A stretch of 64,000 nt of DNA, taken from contig WLWS01000001.1 of NCBI GenBank assembly GCA_012103475.1, positions 953,881 to 1,017,880 on the forward strand, in the 5' to 3' direction. This DNA comes from Gammaproteobacteria bacterium. Lineage in GTDB: Bacteria; Pseudomonadota; Gammaproteobacteria; Eutrophobiales; Eutrophobiaceae. The position numbers were made by a program, and so were the translations under genes. Of the stretch, positions 36,311-47,469 are shown piece by piece. Position 1 is the stretch's first letter. The number at the start of each line of letters is the position of its first letter. The notes below the pieces were generated by a model. The model was not told where the DNA came from, made no database searches, and saw only the letters and a program-made list of their open reading frames with translations.

Positions 36311-39300
36311 ATGAGTAAATTTGTCGGCCACGAAGCAGTAGGTCTTTACGATCCCAAAACGGAACACGATGCTTGTGGCGTCGGTTTTGTAGTTGATATA
36401 AAAGGTCGAAAATCCCACCAGATTGTCACCGATGCCTTAACCATCCTGAAGAACCTTTTACATCGGGGTGCTTGCGGTTGTGAGGAAAATACCGGGGATG
36501 GTGTTGGTATTTTGATTCAAAAACCACATCGCTTCTTCCAGAGAGAGTGCAAAAAGATAGGGTTTGATTTGCCCGAAGAAGAACATTACGGGGCCGGGTT
36601 GGTGTTTCTACCCAGAGATTCTGAACAGTCACAGGCTTGTGTGGAGATATTCAATCGAATCGTAAGCGAAGAAGGTCAGGAGGTCCTCGGCTGGAGAGAG
36701 GTTCCAACCGACGATTCAATGCTTGGTCCCACAGCACTCGCTGGTGAACCCGCATTCAGACAGATTTTTATCGGTCGCGGAAAGCAGGTAGAAAGCGCCC
36801 AGGCTTTTGAACGGAAACTCTATGTAATTCGTAAGAGATGCGAAAATGAAATCTGGAGTTCGAATCTTTCGGAAAAAGAGTTGTTCTATGTACCTTCTCT
36901 TTCTTACCGGACAATTGTCTACAAAGGCATGCTCACCGGAACGCAGATCGAACCAATGTTTCCGGATATTAACGACACTGATGTGGAGTCTGCTCTGGCC
37001 CTGGTACATCAGCGCTTTTCGACAAATACATTTCCCGCCTGGAAACTTGCTCACCCTTTCAGATACGTTGCCCATAACGGTGAGATAAATACCGCACGTG
37101 GTAATGCCAACTGGATGAGGGCTCGCGAAGCACTGTGTAAATCGGACTTGTTTGGCGAGGATTTACAGAAACTGTTTCCGGTGGTCATAGAAGATGGAAG
37201 TGACTCTGCAACATTTGATAATGTTATGGAATTTCTGCATATGGCTGGCAGACCTCTTCCGCATGCAGTATTGATGATGATCCCGGAAGCATGGTCCGGC
37301 CATGAATCGATGGACGAGAAAAGACGAGCTTTTTATGAATACCATGCTTGCCTCATGGAACCCTGGGATGGTCCGGCATCTGTCGCATTTACGGATGGAG
37401 AAGTGATTGGTGCTGTACTGGATCGAAACGGTTTGCGTCCTTCTCGCTATTACGTAACCAAAGACGACCGGGTCATTATGGCCTCCGAAGTTGGCGTGCT
37501 TGATGTTGCACCCGAAAACGTCCGGGTAAAGGAACGGTTGCATCCGGGACGGATTTTTATGGTGGATACGAAGCAAGGTCGAATTATTGATGATGCTGAG
37601 TTGAAGGACGAATATGCCAGTCAACATCCTTATGATGAATGGTTGAAATCCAATATAGTTTCAATAGATAACCTGCCTCAGCCAAAGCAAACACATGGTA
37701 CCAATCCAGATACCTTGTTATTACGTCAACAGGCTTTCGGCTATACCCATGAAGATCTCAGGCTCCTTATGGCACCGATGGCAGCACAGGGTGCTGAGCC
37801 GACAGGTTCAATGGGTACGGATGCCGCACTCGCTGTGTTGTCTAATCGTTCCCGCTTGCTTTACGATTATTTCAAACAATTATTTGCGCAGGTCACGAAT
37901 CCTCCTCTCGATGGAATCCGGGAAAAGCTAGTGACTCAGGTTGGGTCGATCATTGGACCGGAAGGAAACCTTCTTAAAGCAGGACCTGAACATTGTCGTC
38001 AGATTAAATTGAATTCACCTGTTATTACTAATGAAGAACTGGCACGCATCCGCGATGTTGATTTACCAGGCTTCAGGACGAAAGTAATACCTATAGTTTA
38101 TCCGGTTGCAGATAAGGGGGATGGTCTCGAACGAGCGCTCGCCGGAGTTTATGAAGCGGCGGACAAGGCAGTCGAAGAGGGCTATACCTACCTGATACTG
38201 TCTGATCGGGAACTCAATAGTGAAAATGCGCCGATTCCCGCATTGCTTGCCTGTGCCGGGCTTCATAATCATCTCGTGCGGGTTGGTACTCGAACACAAA
38301 TCAGTATGGTACTTGAATCAGGCGAACCGCGAGAAGTACATCATTTTGCCGTGCTGCTTGGATATGGCGTTGGCGCCATCAATCCCTATCTGGCTTTCGA
38401 GTCTCTGGGCCAGTTGATAGGTAAAGGCTATCTGCCGGAAATGCCACATGAGAAAGCAATTCTTAACTTTATTAAAGCCGTTGATAAGGGTTTGATCAAA
38501 ACGATGGCTAAGATGGGCATATCAGCAGTGCAATCTTACCGTGGCGCACAGATATTCGAAGCTATTGGTCTTAACAGCGAATTTATAGACAAATATTTTA
38601 CCTGGACGGTGTCACGAATAGGTGGCATAGGTATTGATGTCATTGCTGAAGAAGTCAGTCTCAGACATCACAATGCCTTTCCTGAACGAGCAGTTAAACG
38701 TCCGGATCTCGAATGGGGTGGAGAATATCAATGGCGACGGGATGGTGAGTATCACCTGTTTAACCCTGATACCGTTTTTAAGTTGCAGCATGCGACGCGA
38801 TCAGGGCAGTACAAAATTTTTAAAGAGTACACCTCCAGAGTCAATGACCAGAGTGAGGATCTCGCGACCTTAAGAGGCCTGTTTCAGTTTAAGTCGGATA
38901 ATAAGGCAATTCCTCTGCAAGAGGTTGAGCCGATTGAAGCGATAATGAAGCGCTTTTCTACCGGTGCAATGTCCTACGGCTCGATTAGTAAAGAAGCCCA
39001 TGAAACTCTTGCGATTGCCATGAACCGAATCGGTGGTAAATCGAATACAGGTGAAGGCGGTGAAGACTCTGACCGTTTTACTGAGGACGAAAATGGTGAT
39101 TTACGTCGTAGCTCAATAAAGCAAGTCGCCTCTGGAAGGTTTGGTGTGACCAGTGAGTATCTGGTCAATGCAGATGATATTCAAATCAAGATGGCACAGG
39201 GAGCGAAACCCGGCGAAGGCGGGCAATTGCCCGGGCCAAAGGTATACCCCTGGATTGCTAAAGTACGTCACTCAACACCATGGGTAGAACTTATATCGCC

Positions 39301-40876
39301 GCCACCGCACCATGATATTTATTCGATTGAAGATCTGGCTCAGCTGATTCATGACTTGAAAAATTCCAATCCCGAGGCTCGCATACATGTAAAGCTTGTG
39401 GCTGAGGTTGGTGTCGGAACGGTAGCTGCAGGTGTAGCGAAAGCACACTCAGATGTAGTGTTGATCTCCGGCTATGATGGAGGCACCGGTGCTTCTCCCA
39501 TGAGTTCACTAAAACATGCGGGCTTACCTTGGGAATTGGGCCTCGCGGAAACTCAACAGGTACTGGTACAGAACGGGCTACGTGATCGTATCGTTGTACA
39601 AACTGATGGACAGTTGAAAACCGGTCGTGATGTCGTCATAGCAGCCCTGCTTGGAGCGGAAGAGTTCGGGTTTTCCACGGCACCGCTGGTAGTGATGGGC
39701 TGCATTATGATGCGGGTTTGTCATCTGAACACCTGCCCTGTCGGGGTGGCAACACAAAACCCCGAGCTGACCCGAAAATTCGGTGGCCAGCCTGAATTCG
39801 TCGAAAACTTTTTCAAATACATCGCTGAGGAAGTCCGCGAGTATATGGCTGAACTTGGTTTCAGAACTGTGAATGAAATGATTAGTCAGGTTAATAATCT
39901 GGAAACCAGTAAAGCAATTGATCACTGGAAAGCGAACGGTCTGGACTTTAGCCAGATACTTTATAAACCACAGGCGCGTCCTGGTGATGAGATTTATGCG
40001 GTTAATAAGCAGGATCATGGTCTCGACCAGTCACTTGATGTAACCAAGTTAGTTCCTTTGTGTAAAGACGCCATCGAAGATCGGAAAAAGGTCGATATTA
40101 TTCTACCGATAAAGAATACGGATCGGACGACAGGCACAATACTGGGTTACCACATTACCAAACGTTACGGTGCCGGAGGCCTTCCGGAAGATACGATCAA
40201 CGTTCATTTCAATGGATCTGCAGGCATGAGTTTTGGTGCCTTTGTGCCAAAGGGTGTGACATTAACAATCGAAGGCGATGCCAATGATTATATTGGTAAA
40301 GGTTTATCCGGTGGCAAAATTGTTGTGTACCCGCCTCGTCATTCATCTTTTGTTGCAGAAGAAAATATCCTGATTGGAAATGTTGTTCTCTACGGAGCCA
40401 CAGAGGGAGGAGCCTATTTCCGCGGTCTGGCCGGCGAACGATTTTGTGTACGCAATAGTGGGGTAAATACGGTAGTTGAAGGTGTTGGAGACCACGGTTG
40501 TGAATATATGACAGGCGGACGGGTCGTGATATTAGGTAAAACAGGTCGTAACTTTGCAGCAGGAATGTCCGGAGGTATCGCTTATATATTCGATGAGGAA
40601 GGCGATTTTCATAAGCGTTGTAATATGGAAATGATTGAACTTGAGTCATTGAGCGAAGACGAGGATGTCGAGTTTATGAAATCAATGTTGAACAAACATC
40701 TGAACTACACACAAAGTAGCGTGGCGCAAAAGATATTGGATGGATGGTCTGAATATCAGGATAGTTTCGTAAAGGTCATGCCAAAACAATACAAACGTGT
40801 ACTGGACGCGATCAGACGTGGTAAAGAAAAAGGTTTAACAGAAGAACAGGCCGTTATGGAGGCAGCAAATGGGTAA
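36311..40876 (+). CDS. gltB: glutamate synthase (NADPH) large subunit
   Basis: Converts glutamine and 2-oxoglutarate to two glutamates, the main ammonia-assimilation route with glutamine synthetase. 1521 residues. A 21-residue propeptide precedes the N-terminal nucleophile Cys22 (HDA|CGVGF) of the class II amidotransferase domain. A central domain follows, then the FMN-binding synthase domain ([35 protein letters not shown]), the 3Fe-4S cluster Cys in [16 protein letters not shown], and the C-terminal right-handed beta helix rich in Gly. Overlaps gltD by 8 nt. Confidence 0.98.
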   Translation: MSKFVGHEAVGLYDPKTEHDACGVGFVVDIKGRKSHQIVTDALTILKNLLHRGACGCEENTGDGVGILIQKPHRFFQRECKKIGFDLPEEEHYGAGLVFLPRDSEQSQACVEIFNRIVSEEGQEVLGWREVPTDDSMLGPTALAGEPAFRQIFIGRGKQVESAQAFERKLYVIRKRCENEIWSSNLSEKELFYVPSLSYRTIVYKGMLTGTQIEPMFPDINDTDVESALALVHQRFSTNTFPAWKLAHPFRYVAHNGEINTARGNANWMRAREALCKSDLFGEDLQKLFPVVIEDGSDSATFDNVMEFLHMAGRPLPHAVLMMIPEAWSGHESMDEKRRAFYEYHACLMEPWDGPASVAFTDGEVIGAVLDRNGLRPSRYYVTKDDRVIMASEVGVLDVAPENVRVKERLHPGRIFMVDTKQGRIIDDAELKDEYASQHPYDEWLKSNIVSIDNLPQPKQTHGTNPDTLLLRQQAFGYTHEDLRLLMAPMAAQGAEPTGSMGTDAALAVLSNRSRLLYDYFKQLFAQVTNPPLDGIREKLVTQVGSIIGPEGNLLKAGPEHCRQIKLNSPVITNEELARIRDVDLPGFRTKVIPIVYPVADKGDGLERALAGVYEAADKAVEEGYTYLILSDRELNSENAPIPALLACAGLHNHLVRVGTRTQISMVLESGEPREVHHFAVLLGYGVGAINPYLAFESLGQLIGKGYLPEMPHEKAILNFIKAVDKGLIKTMAKMGISAVQSYRGAQIFEAIGLNSEFIDKYFTWTVSRIGGIGIDVIAEEVSLRHHNAFPERAVKRPDLEWGGEYQWRRDGEYHLFNPDTVFKLQHATRSGQYKIFKEYTSRVNDQSEDLATLRGLFQFKSDNKAIPLQEVEPIEAIMKRFSTGAMSYGSISKEAHETLAIAMNRIGGKSNTGEGGEDSDRFTEDENGDLRRSSIKQVASGRFGVTSEYLVNADDIQIKMAQGAKPGEGGQLPGPKVYPWIAKVRHSTPWVELISPPPHHDIYSIEDLAQLIHDLKNSNPEARIHVKLVAEVGVGTVAAGVAKAHSDVVLISGYDGGTGASPMSSLKHAGLPWELGLAETQQVLVQNGLRDRIVVQTDGQLKTGRDVVIAALLGAEEFGFSTAPLVVMGCIMMRVCHLNTCPVGVATQNPELTRKFGGQPEFVENFFKYIAEEVREYMAELGFRTVNEMISQVNNLETSKAIDHWKANGLDFSQILYKPQARPGDEIYAVNKQDHGLDQSLDVTKLVPLCKDAIEDRKKVDIILPIKNTDRTTGTILGYHITKRYGAGGLPEDTINVHFNGSAGMSFGAFVPKGVTLTIEGDANDYIGKGLSGGKIVVYPPRHSSFVAEENILIGNVVLYGATEGGAYFRGLAGERFCVRNSGVNTVVEGVGDHGCEYMTGGRVVILGKTGRNFAAGMSGGIAYIFDEEGDFHKRCNMEMIELESLSEDEDVEFMKSMLNKHLNYTQSSVAQKILDGWSEYQDSFVKVMPKQYKRVLDAIRRGKEKGLTEEQAVMEAANG

Positions 40877-42314
40877 GGCAACAGGTTTTATCGAGTTTGA
40901 CAGGGAAAAACAGCCTTACCGAAAGGTAGAGGAAAGACTTCAGGACTGGAATCAGGTGATGCAAGCCTGGCCTGTCGAACCTCTGAAGACACAGGCCTCG
41001 CGTTGCATGGATTGTGGTATACCTTTCTGCCATCAGGGTTGTCCTCTTGGAAACCTGATCCCTGACTGGAACGATTTGGTTTACCGCGACCAGTGGATGG
41101 AAGCCATTCACAGATTGCACGCGACCAATAATTTTCCGGAGTTTACCGGCACTTTGTGCCCCGCTCCCTGTGAAGGTTCTTGCGTGCTTGGAATTAACGA
41201 GGATCCGGTCACTATCAAGGCAGTTGAATTATCAATAATCGATAAGGCCTGGGAAAATGGCTGGATTAAGGCAGAACCGGCTGCGCTCAGATCAGGTAAG
41301 AGCGTAGCGATTGTGGGTTCCGGACCGGCGGGTCTGGCAGCAGCACAACAACTGGCAAGGGCTGGACATGATGTGACTGTGTTCGAAAGAGCAGATCGCA
41401 TCGGCGGTTTATTACGATACGGCATCCCTGAGTTTAAAATGGAAAAAAAGCAACTCGACCGTCGACTTCGGCAGCTGGAAGAAGAAGGTGTTGTGTTCAA
41501 AACGAATAGTGATATTGGTAATAGTGTTGCCACTGAAGATTTGGAAAAAGACTTCGATGCCTTGTTACTCACAGGCGGTGCTTGTGAAGCCAGAGATTTG
41601 CCAGTCGAGGGGCGACAACTGGATGGCATTCATCAGGCAATGCATTATCTGCCAATGCAAAACAGGCTTTGCGAAGGGGATGAGAAAGGAGCTGGGTTTA
41701 TTGATGCCCATAACAAGCACGTCATCATAATTGGTGGTGGTGATACCGGTGCGGATTGTCTGGGTACTGCCAACCGTCAGGGTTGCAAATCTGTGCATCA
41801 ACTCGAGATCATGCCTAAACCTCCGGGTGTAAGAGCCGCAGATAACCCCTGGCCTGAATGGCCACGTATTTTTCGTACAGCTTCAGCTCATGAAGAAGGA
41901 GTGGATCGAGTTTTTGCTGTCAATACAAAACGCTTTATCGATGATGGTAAAGGAAAAGTTAAGGCTCTCGAACTGATCAGTGTTGAAATGAAAAATGAGC
42001 AGGGTCGAGTCAGTTTTGAAGAGATTTCTGGAACCGAACAGGAATTACCCTGCGATTTGGCCTTGTTAGCAATGGGTTTTGTTGGCCCTGAAAAACCCGG
42101 CTTGCTGGGGCAGCTTGACCTTGAACTGGATGCAAGAGGAAATGTCATTGCTGATTCTGCTACGTGGATGACAAGCAAAGACGGCGTTTTTGCCGCTGGA
42201 GATATGCGGCGTGGTCAGAGTTTGATCGTCTGGGCCATTGCTGAAGGTAGAAGTGCTGCCAGAGGTATCGACGAGTATCTTACCGGGAGCAGCGATTTAC
42301 CCGCACCGGTTTGA
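40869..42314 (+). CDS. gltD: glutamate synthase (NADPH) small subunit
   Basis: Feeds electrons from NADPH through FAD and iron-sulfur clusters to GltB. 481 residues. Two cysteine groups for 4Fe-4S clusters at the N-terminus ([17 protein letters not shown] and CPAPCEGSC), FAD site [33 protein letters not shown] site [12 protein letters not shown] and a C-terminal [17 protein letters not shown] motif. A GGAGG lies 7 nt before the ATG, inside the end of gltB. Confidence 0.98.
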   Translation: MGKATGFIEFDREKQPYRKVEERLQDWNQVMQAWPVEPLKTQASRCMDCGIPFCHQGCPLGNLIPDWNDLVYRDQWMEAIHRLHATNNFPEFTGTLCPAPCEGSCVLGINEDPVTIKAVELSIIDKAWENGWIKAEPAALRSGKSVAIVGSGPAGLAAAQQLARAGHDVTVFERADRIGGLLRYGIPEFKMEKKQLDRRLRQLEEEGVVFKTNSDIGNSVATEDLEKDFDALLLTGGACEARDLPVEGRQLDGIHQAMHYLPMQNRLCEGDEKGAGFIDAHNKHVIIIGGGDTGADCLGTANRQGCKSVHQLEIMPKPPGVRAADNPWPEWPRIFRTASAHEEGVDRVFAVNTKRFIDDGKGKVKALELISVEMKNEQGRVSFEEISGTEQELPCDLALLAMGFVGPEKPGLLGQLDLELDARGNVIADSATWMTSKDGVFAAGDMRRGQSLIVWAIAEGRSAARGIDEYLTGSSDLPAPV

Positions 42315-42322
42315 TTTTGAGT

Positions 42323-42556
42323 CTATGTTTTGGCCAGCAGTAATCTAACCCGATTAGAGGCCTTTTCTCCAAGTGCCTTTTTCGTTTTACTAATAATATA
42401 ATCACGTTTGAATTTTTTCTGTCTGAGTTCTTTCAGCAATTCCGTCACTTTTTCGTCAGATTGCTCGTTTTGAAGTGAGATAATGAGTAAATCGATAAGT
42501 GTTTCAGACCAGAGCGTCTTGGCAATAGTTTTTTGCGTTGCATCATCATCTGTCAT
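42323..42556 (-). CDS. small hypothetical protein
   Basis: A 77-residue charged, probably helical protein with no signal peptide, membrane span or motif that I recognise; the C-terminal half is Lys/Arg-rich. A GGAG lies 8 nt upstream of the ATG, favouring a real gene. It follows the small membrane-protein gene at 42578 by 21 nt on the same strand and ends 8 nt from the convergent gltD. Confidence 0.6.
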   Translation of the reverse strand: MTDDDATQKTIAKTLWSETLIDLLIISLQNEQSDEKVTELLKELRQKKFKRDYIISKTKKALGEKASNRVRLLLAKT

Positions 42557-42577
42557 CTATTAACTCCGTCAATTTTT

Positions 42578-42835
42578 TTAAGATTTTTGAATCGGCTCGT
42601 CATCAACTATTTCACCTTCAATCACACTACCCTTTTTCTCTATATTTCTCCGCTCTTCTTTCCAGTTGGCCAGTACAATAGCCAATAGACCGAGAATAAT
42701 TTCATCAATTAGCGGAATAAAGTCGGGAATCAACAGATCAGTGATGAACAGGCTGACTACGATAAAGAAAAGATTCCTGAATTTGAGTTTATTCGCATAG
42801 CTAAGAAAGGTGCTGACTAAGGTGGCAGGAGTCAT
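42578..42835 (-). CDS. small inner-membrane protein (DUF6116-like)
   Basis: An 85-residue protein with two hydrophobic segments (about 21-38 and 45-58) joined by a short loop LIPDFIPLIDEI, followed by a charged cytoplasmic tail ending EGEIVDDEPIQKS. This layout and the LIPD.IP.IDEI.LG core match a small conserved family of unknown function (I recall it as DUF6116). It is the first gene of a two-gene unit with 42323-42556 and is divergent from pqiA. Confidence 0.7.
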   Translation of the reverse strand: MTPATLVSTFLSYANKLKFRNLFFIVVSLFITDLLIPDFIPLIDEIILGLLAIVLANWKEERRNIEKKGSVIEGEIVDDEPIQKS

Positions 42836-42968
42836 CCTTCAAGTATAGCAAAATCAGGTCGATATTCATGTCGTCGTGATTAACTGTGCCTGCTTTTCTG
42901 AACGACATGCGATCAGGGCTTTAGCGACCAATAAGTACTTGGCTTCTGCAGCTGATAAGGGCAGAATC

Positions 42969-42996
42969 TTGTTGTAGATTTACCAATAATTATAAG
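42969..42996 (+). promoter_or_regulatory. candidate promoter of the pqiABC-lolA-like-RND operon
   Basis: TTGTTG (42969-42974) and TATAAG (42991-42996) with a 16-nt spacer, about 18 nt before pqiA. A strong GGGGAG lies 6 nt before the ATG at 43014. The predicted start leaves a very short leader. Confidence 0.5.
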
Positions 42997-43013
42997 AATC
43001 CCGGGGAGTTAAA

Positions 43014-44261
43014 ATGGCTGATATTCCAGCAGGTGAGCTGATCGCCTGTCACGAATGTGATCACCTTCACCGCTATGTCGTCATACCGGCAGGTGCCAGG
43101 GCAAATTGCGACCAATGCGGGTCCTTCTTATATCGAAATATTCCGGATTCTTTAAACCGCTCACTGGCACTTTATTCTGCCGCGTTTCTTCTTTTTCTGC
43201 TGGCCAATTGCTTTCCCTTTCTTTCTCTGACTCTGGGTGGCCGTGTCGTGGAGAATGTTTTGCTCTCCGGTGGCTGGGCCATGTACGAAATGGGTATGAG
43301 CGACCTTGGTATTCTGATTTTTCTGACAAGCATAGGTTTTCCCCTGATCGCAATTACCGGAATGCTTTATCTTCTGGTCTCGGTGAAACTCGGCTTCGTG
43401 CCGCCGGCGATGGGACGAGTTTATCGGGTAACAGAGATAGTGACTCCATGGAGTCTGGTTAGCGTATTTATGCTGGGCGTACTGATAGCCATCGTTAAAT
43501 TACAGGATATTGCCAATGTTATAATTGGTACTTCGTTTTTTGCGCTTTGTGGTCTTTTGCTAGTCTATGCAGCCGCACGTGCCAACTTCGACCCGCGGGT
43601 TCTCTGGTCGTTGACGCCTTACTCGAATCCACATGAGTCGGAGCTTGATTCGAGTATTCAATACCTCAATTGCCACACCTGCGGTTTGTTAGCGCAAGAG
43701 AAAGGACACAGCCAGCACTGCCTGCGTTGCACCACACCTTTGCACCATCGTAAACACAATAGTATAGAGTCGACCTGGGCACTGTTAATCGCAGCGGCCA
43801 TACTTATTATTCCAGCAAATCTGTATCCGGTCATGACAGTCATCCGCTTTGGTCAGGGCGAGCCTAATACCATTTTAAGTGGCGTATTACACCTGATTGA
43901 AAGTGGTATGTGGGGTTTGGCACTTATTGTTTTTGTGGCAAGCATTGTTGTTCCTGTCATGAAGTTAATCGTGCTCAGTTTTTTGCTTATCAGCGTGCAG
44001 AAAAAATCTTTATGGCGACCAAGAGACAGAACGCTTCTATACAGAATTACGGAAGTTGTCGGTGCCTGGTCAATGGTCGATATATTTCTCGTCGGACTAT
44101 TGTCTGCGCTTGTTAGTCTCGATGCTTTATCGACAATACGACCGGGAATTGGAGCCAGCTTTTTTGGCGCTGTGGTAGTGGTGACTATGTTTGCCGCACA
44201 TAAATTTGATTCCCGCTTAATTTGGGACAACATGCGAGAGAGTAACTCGAGCCGATCATGA
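43014..44261 (+). CDS. pqiA: PqiA-family intermembrane lipid-transport protein
   Basis: Inner-membrane component of the Pqi lipid-transport bridge. 415 residues built from two PqiA repeats, each a cysteine pair domain (CHECD... CDQCG near the N-terminus; CHTCG... CLRC near 220-240) followed by four hydrophobic segments. The second repeat starts at about 250. It opens a five-gene operon in which every junction overlaps or abuts; the stop overlaps pqiB by 4 nt. Confidence 0.94.
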   Translation: MADIPAGELIACHECDHLHRYVVIPAGARANCDQCGSFLYRNIPDSLNRSLALYSAAFLLFLLANCFPFLSLTLGGRVVENVLLSGGWAMYEMGMSDLGILIFLTSIGFPLIAITGMLYLLVSVKLGFVPPAMGRVYRVTEIVTPWSLVSVFMLGVLIAIVKLQDIANVIIGTSFFALCGLLLVYAAARANFDPRVLWSLTPYSNPHESELDSSIQYLNCHTCGLLAQEKGHSQHCLRCTTPLHHRKHNSIESTWALLIAAAILIIPANLYPVMTVIRFGQGEPNTILSGVLHLIESGMWGLALIVFVASIVVPVMKLIVLSFLLISVQKKSLWRPRDRTLLYRITEVVGAWSMVDIFLVGLLSALVSLDALSTIRPGIGASFFGAVVVVTMFAAHKFDSRLIWDNMRESNSSRS

Positions 44262-45928
44262 GTGTATCCGATCCACATGTGAGCAAACGATCAGGCCCAT
44301 CTCTGGTCTGGTTAATACCAGTAATAACGCTCATTGTTGGCGGCTGGCTGATGGTGAAAACGCTCTCCGAACAGGGGCCACGGGCGACCATAAGTTTCAA
44401 AACGGCTGAGGGCATTGAAGTTGGCAAAACCAAGGTCAAATACAAGAATGTCGATATTGGCATTGTCGAAGGCGTCAGGTTCAGTGATGACTTGTCACAT
44501 GTGCTTGTGTCAGCCGAGTTTAATCAGGGCAGTGAAAGCTTTTTGCGTCGAAATACCCGCTTCTGGGTAGTTAAACCACAATTAGGTCTTAGAGGAGTGT
44601 CCGGTTTAAGCACACTTATATCCGGGGCGTACATAGAAATCGACCCGGGTCCGGGTGCACCACAACTACATTTTGTTGGCCTGGAAAAGCAGCCGGTAGT
44701 AACCGCTGGTGAGGCTGGCAAAAGAATTACTCTGGTTACGGAAAAGCTGGCCTCTGTTGATACCGGCTCTCCAATTTATTATCAGGGCATGGAAGCCGGT
44801 GAAGTTCTCGGTCATGAGCTTGGCACCGACCATAAAAGCGTTTTCATTCATGCTTTCATCAAAGATCCTTTTGACCAGTTGATCCGTGGCAATACTCACT
44901 TCTGGAACGTCAGCGGCATGGATGTCACTGTCGGTGCAGATGGTTTTAAGATGGAAATGGAATCCGTAGCGTCACTGGTATTCGGTGGAATTGCCTTTGA
45001 AACACCCAGGCCGATGGAACCGGTCAGTGATGATATAGAGAATCTGGTCTTCAGTCTGTTTGAAGATTACAACACGATTCGAGAATTTTCTTATACCAAG
45101 AAAATAAATTTTATGATGTTTTTTGATTCATCTGTTCGCGGTCTTAACCTCGGTGCACCAGTTGAGTTCAAAGGTATAAAAATCGGATCAGTGCTCGATA
45201 TTCGACTCGAATTCGAACCTGATAGCACTTCTTTTAGGGTGCCAGTGCTGATAGAAATCGAACCGGAGAGAATTGCCACACGCGATATCGAAACGGAAAC
45301 GGAAGAAGCAAACGAACAAGAGTCGCCATATACAGTAATAAACACGCTGGTAGAGCGTGGCCTGCGTGCTCAGCTGAGAACAGGTAGTCTGCTAACCGGC
45401 CAGCTCTATATAGAACTCGATATGCACCCGCATACTGAAATTGAATTGAGTGGAGAGCAAACGCCGGTGCCCGAATTACCTACCATTGCGGCTGCCAATT
45501 TCGATGCGATAACCGCGTCAATCGAACGTTTTGTGGCCAAACTGGATGAAGTTGCCATTGAAGAAATCGGGGCTGAGCTTCTGCAAACGCTTAGAGGTGC
45601 TAACAAGGTCGTCAACAACCCGGAAATACCAACAATAATTACAGATCTGCAGGAATCTCTTAGCTCATTCCGCAGCATCATGCATAAAGTAGATGAATCG
45701 AATTTGAAAGAAGCGATAAATGCAGGTCATCTGGCTCTGGATAAACTGGAAGAAACATTGACGTTGACCAACAGAGTATTAAAACCGAATTCACCTCTGC
45801 AATATAATGTGATCAAGTTGACCGGTGAACTTGAGGAAACGGCGCGTTCTATTCGTCAATTGGTTGAAACTCTGGAACGTAATCCGCAGGCCTTGATATT
45901 CGGTAAGGAAATAGAGGGAGAAGAGTAA
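44258..45928 (+). CDS. pqiB: PqiB, MCE-domain intermembrane transport protein
   Basis: A 556-residue bitopic protein with one N-terminal membrane span (about 14-34) and three MCE domains in the periplasm (first near 45-135, second near 160-225, third near 285-400), then a long C-terminal helical needle. In E. coli the hexameric PqiB forms a tunnel that spans the periplasm to carry lipids between membranes. Starts with ATGA overlap on pqiA and ends in TAATG overlap with pqiC. Confidence 0.94.
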   Translation: MSVSDPHVSKRSGPSLVWLIPVITLIVGGWLMVKTLSEQGPRATISFKTAEGIEVGKTKVKYKNVDIGIVEGVRFSDDLSHVLVSAEFNQGSESFLRRNTRFWVVKPQLGLRGVSGLSTLISGAYIEIDPGPGAPQLHFVGLEKQPVVTAGEAGKRITLVTEKLASVDTGSPIYYQGMEAGEVLGHELGTDHKSVFIHAFIKDPFDQLIRGNTHFWNVSGMDVTVGADGFKMEMESVASLVFGGIAFETPRPMEPVSDDIENLVFSLFEDYNTIREFSYTKKINFMMFFDSSVRGLNLGAPVEFKGIKIGSVLDIRLEFEPDSTSFRVPVLIEIEPERIATRDIETETEEANEQESPYTVINTLVERGLRAQLRTGSLLTGQLYIELDMHPHTEIELSGEQTPVPELPTIAAANFDAITASIERFVAKLDEVAIEEIGAELLQTLRGANKVVNNPEIPTIITDLQESLSSFRSIMHKVDESNLKEAINAGHLALDKLEETLTLTNRVLKPNSPLQYNVIKLTGELEETARSIRQLVETLERNPQALIFGKEIEGEE

Positions 45929-46554
45929 TGCCAAGACACGCAGCCACTTCAATCATAGCTAGATCCGGAATCATTCTGTGCTGCCTGATATTCGCTGCTT
46001 GTCTCGGTGGCGGTGGTGCGACAAAAGTAAATTACTATCTGGTCGATCCGGAAACGCCGGCTAATGCAGAAATTGCGACGGGTAGGCAACTGGCGATTGA
46101 ATTAATTGATTTGCATATTCCACAGTACCTGCAGAGATTTCAGATGGTCACGAGGGATGGAGACAATCGCTTGCGTTTTTCTGATAGTAATCAATGGGCG
46201 GAGAATTTGCGCAAAAACCTGCTTCGCACTATGGCAGTGAATCTGGCAACTCGTCTATCTACCATTGATATAGGTGATCCGCTGAATCGCTCAGCAAGCC
46301 CACCAGATTATCGTGTGCATGTTCATATTGGAAAATTTGAACTCGACAGCAAGGGGCTGGTTCAATTGTCGGGCCGTTGGCAATTAAGTAGTGCCGACGA
46401 GGAAGAGCTGGGTATGCATTTCGCTGTCTTGCAAAGCCCGGATAGCATCGACACTAGCGACTTTGACCAGGTAGTCGCCGATATGCAAGTTCTGTTTGGA
46501 GAATTTTGCGATCAGATCGCCGCTAGTATTCTGGCGCTTGAGGATGGTCAGTAG
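45928..46554 (+). CDS. pqiC: PqiC outer-membrane lipoprotein
   Basis: A 208-residue lipoprotein with a lipobox IFAAC (Cys near residue 25) and the DUF330/PqiC beta-rich domain (YYLVDPETP, GRQLAIELIDLHIPQYLQR). It is thought to receive the PqiB needle at the outer membrane. Overlaps pqiB by 1 nt; the next gene begins 3 nt after its stop. Confidence 0.92.
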   Translation: MPRHAATSIIARSGIILCCLIFAACLGGGGATKVNYYLVDPETPANAEIATGRQLAIELIDLHIPQYLQRFQMVTRDGDNRLRFSDSNQWAENLRKNLLRTMAVNLATRLSTIDIGDPLNRSASPPDYRVHVHIGKFELDSKGLVQLSGRWQLSSADEEELGMHFAVLQSPDSIDTSDFDQVVADMQVLFGEFCDQIAASILALEDGQ

Positions 46555-46557
46555 GTG

Positions 46558-47469
46558 ATGACTAATTTGAAGAATAAACTGCTTACTCTGGCCCTGCTTC
46601 TCGCACCGGTCATGGCAGTTGCCTCACCTGCTCTGAGTGGCATAGAGATTATGGAAGAGATTTATCGTCGTCATCAGCAATACCCCTATGTCTATGAACA
46701 GCAATCCATGGTGATGCGAGATCGTTATGGTAAGCGTGATACGCGTAAAGCCCACCGTTACTCGCGGGTTGAGGAAGATGGTTCGGCCAAGTTTATGCTG
46801 ATATTCGACTATCCACAGGAAATAGAAGGCGTCACAGTGCTTGCGGTAAGAGATCCATCCGGAGTGATGAAGAAGTCCGTGTATTTGCCCGCTTTCGCAG
46901 AACAGTTAATTGAAAATAGTGCTGAAGATAATTTTGGAAACTTTCTTGGCACGGATTTTACTGTTGAAAATATTGTCGGAGAGGTCTTGTCAGATTATCG
47001 CTATGAGCGTCGTCAGGATCGCAACATGAATAACATGCCGTATTTCGTTATTGATGTTTATCAAGCTGCTAACGATGAAGCAGATCATCCTCTAAGACGA
47101 CATTTCGTGCGACAGGATAACTTTTTTATCGGCCAGACTGAACATCTTGATAATCTGGGACGGCTTCATAAACGCCAAACTTATCATGATCTGAAAGCGG
47201 TCGATGGTCAGATGTGGCGTTCGGGTATGATCCTGATGGAGGATGTAAAAGAGCAGCATCAATCCCTGTTAAAAGTAACACGGCGGTGGTTTTCACATGA
47301 TTATGTGCCTGCAGAAATGTTTACTGCCGACTGGTTATACAAGAATCATCCCTATATTGAACCGAGGCCCGTTGAAGATGAAATAAATCATGAGGAAGAC
47401 AGCGATTCGACGACAGAGAATGACGAGCAGGTATCGCAGTTATCCGGACAGGGAATGGAGCAACCATGA
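46558..47469 (+). CDS. LolA-like outer-membrane lipoprotein-sorting family protein
   Basis: A periplasmic protein of about 303 residues with a signal peptide (cleaved near AVASPA) and a LolA/LppX-like half-barrel. Features include SMVMRDRYGKRDTRKAHRY (about 48-66) and the RFVRQDNF-type strand ending the barrel. Such proteins are regularly encoded beside RND/MMPL transporters, which are thought to pass lipids to them; the next gene is such an RND. I use the ATG at 46558; a GTG just before it is in frame. The tail (about 275-303) is acidic. The stop overlaps the RND start by 4 nt. Confidence 0.85.
   Translation: MTNLKNKLLTLALLLAPVMAVASPALSGIEIMEEIYRRHQQYPYVYEQQSMVMRDRYGKRDTRKAHRYSRVEEDGSAKFMLIFDYPQEIEGVTVLAVRDPSGVMKKSVYLPAFAEQLIENSAEDNFGNFLGTDFTVENIVGEVLSDYRYERRQDRNMNNMPYFVIDVYQAANDEADHPLRRHFVRQDNFFIGQTEHLDNLGRLHKRQTYHDLKAVDGQMWRSGMILMEDVKEQHQSLLKVTRRWFSHDYVPAEMFTADWLYKNHPYIEPRPVEDEINHEEDSDSTTENDEQVSQLSGQGMEQP

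Noticed and set aside
37163..37627. 154-residue minus-strand frame inside gltB
   Set aside because: Lies fully inside glutamate synthase; composition is that of a reverse-frame shadow.
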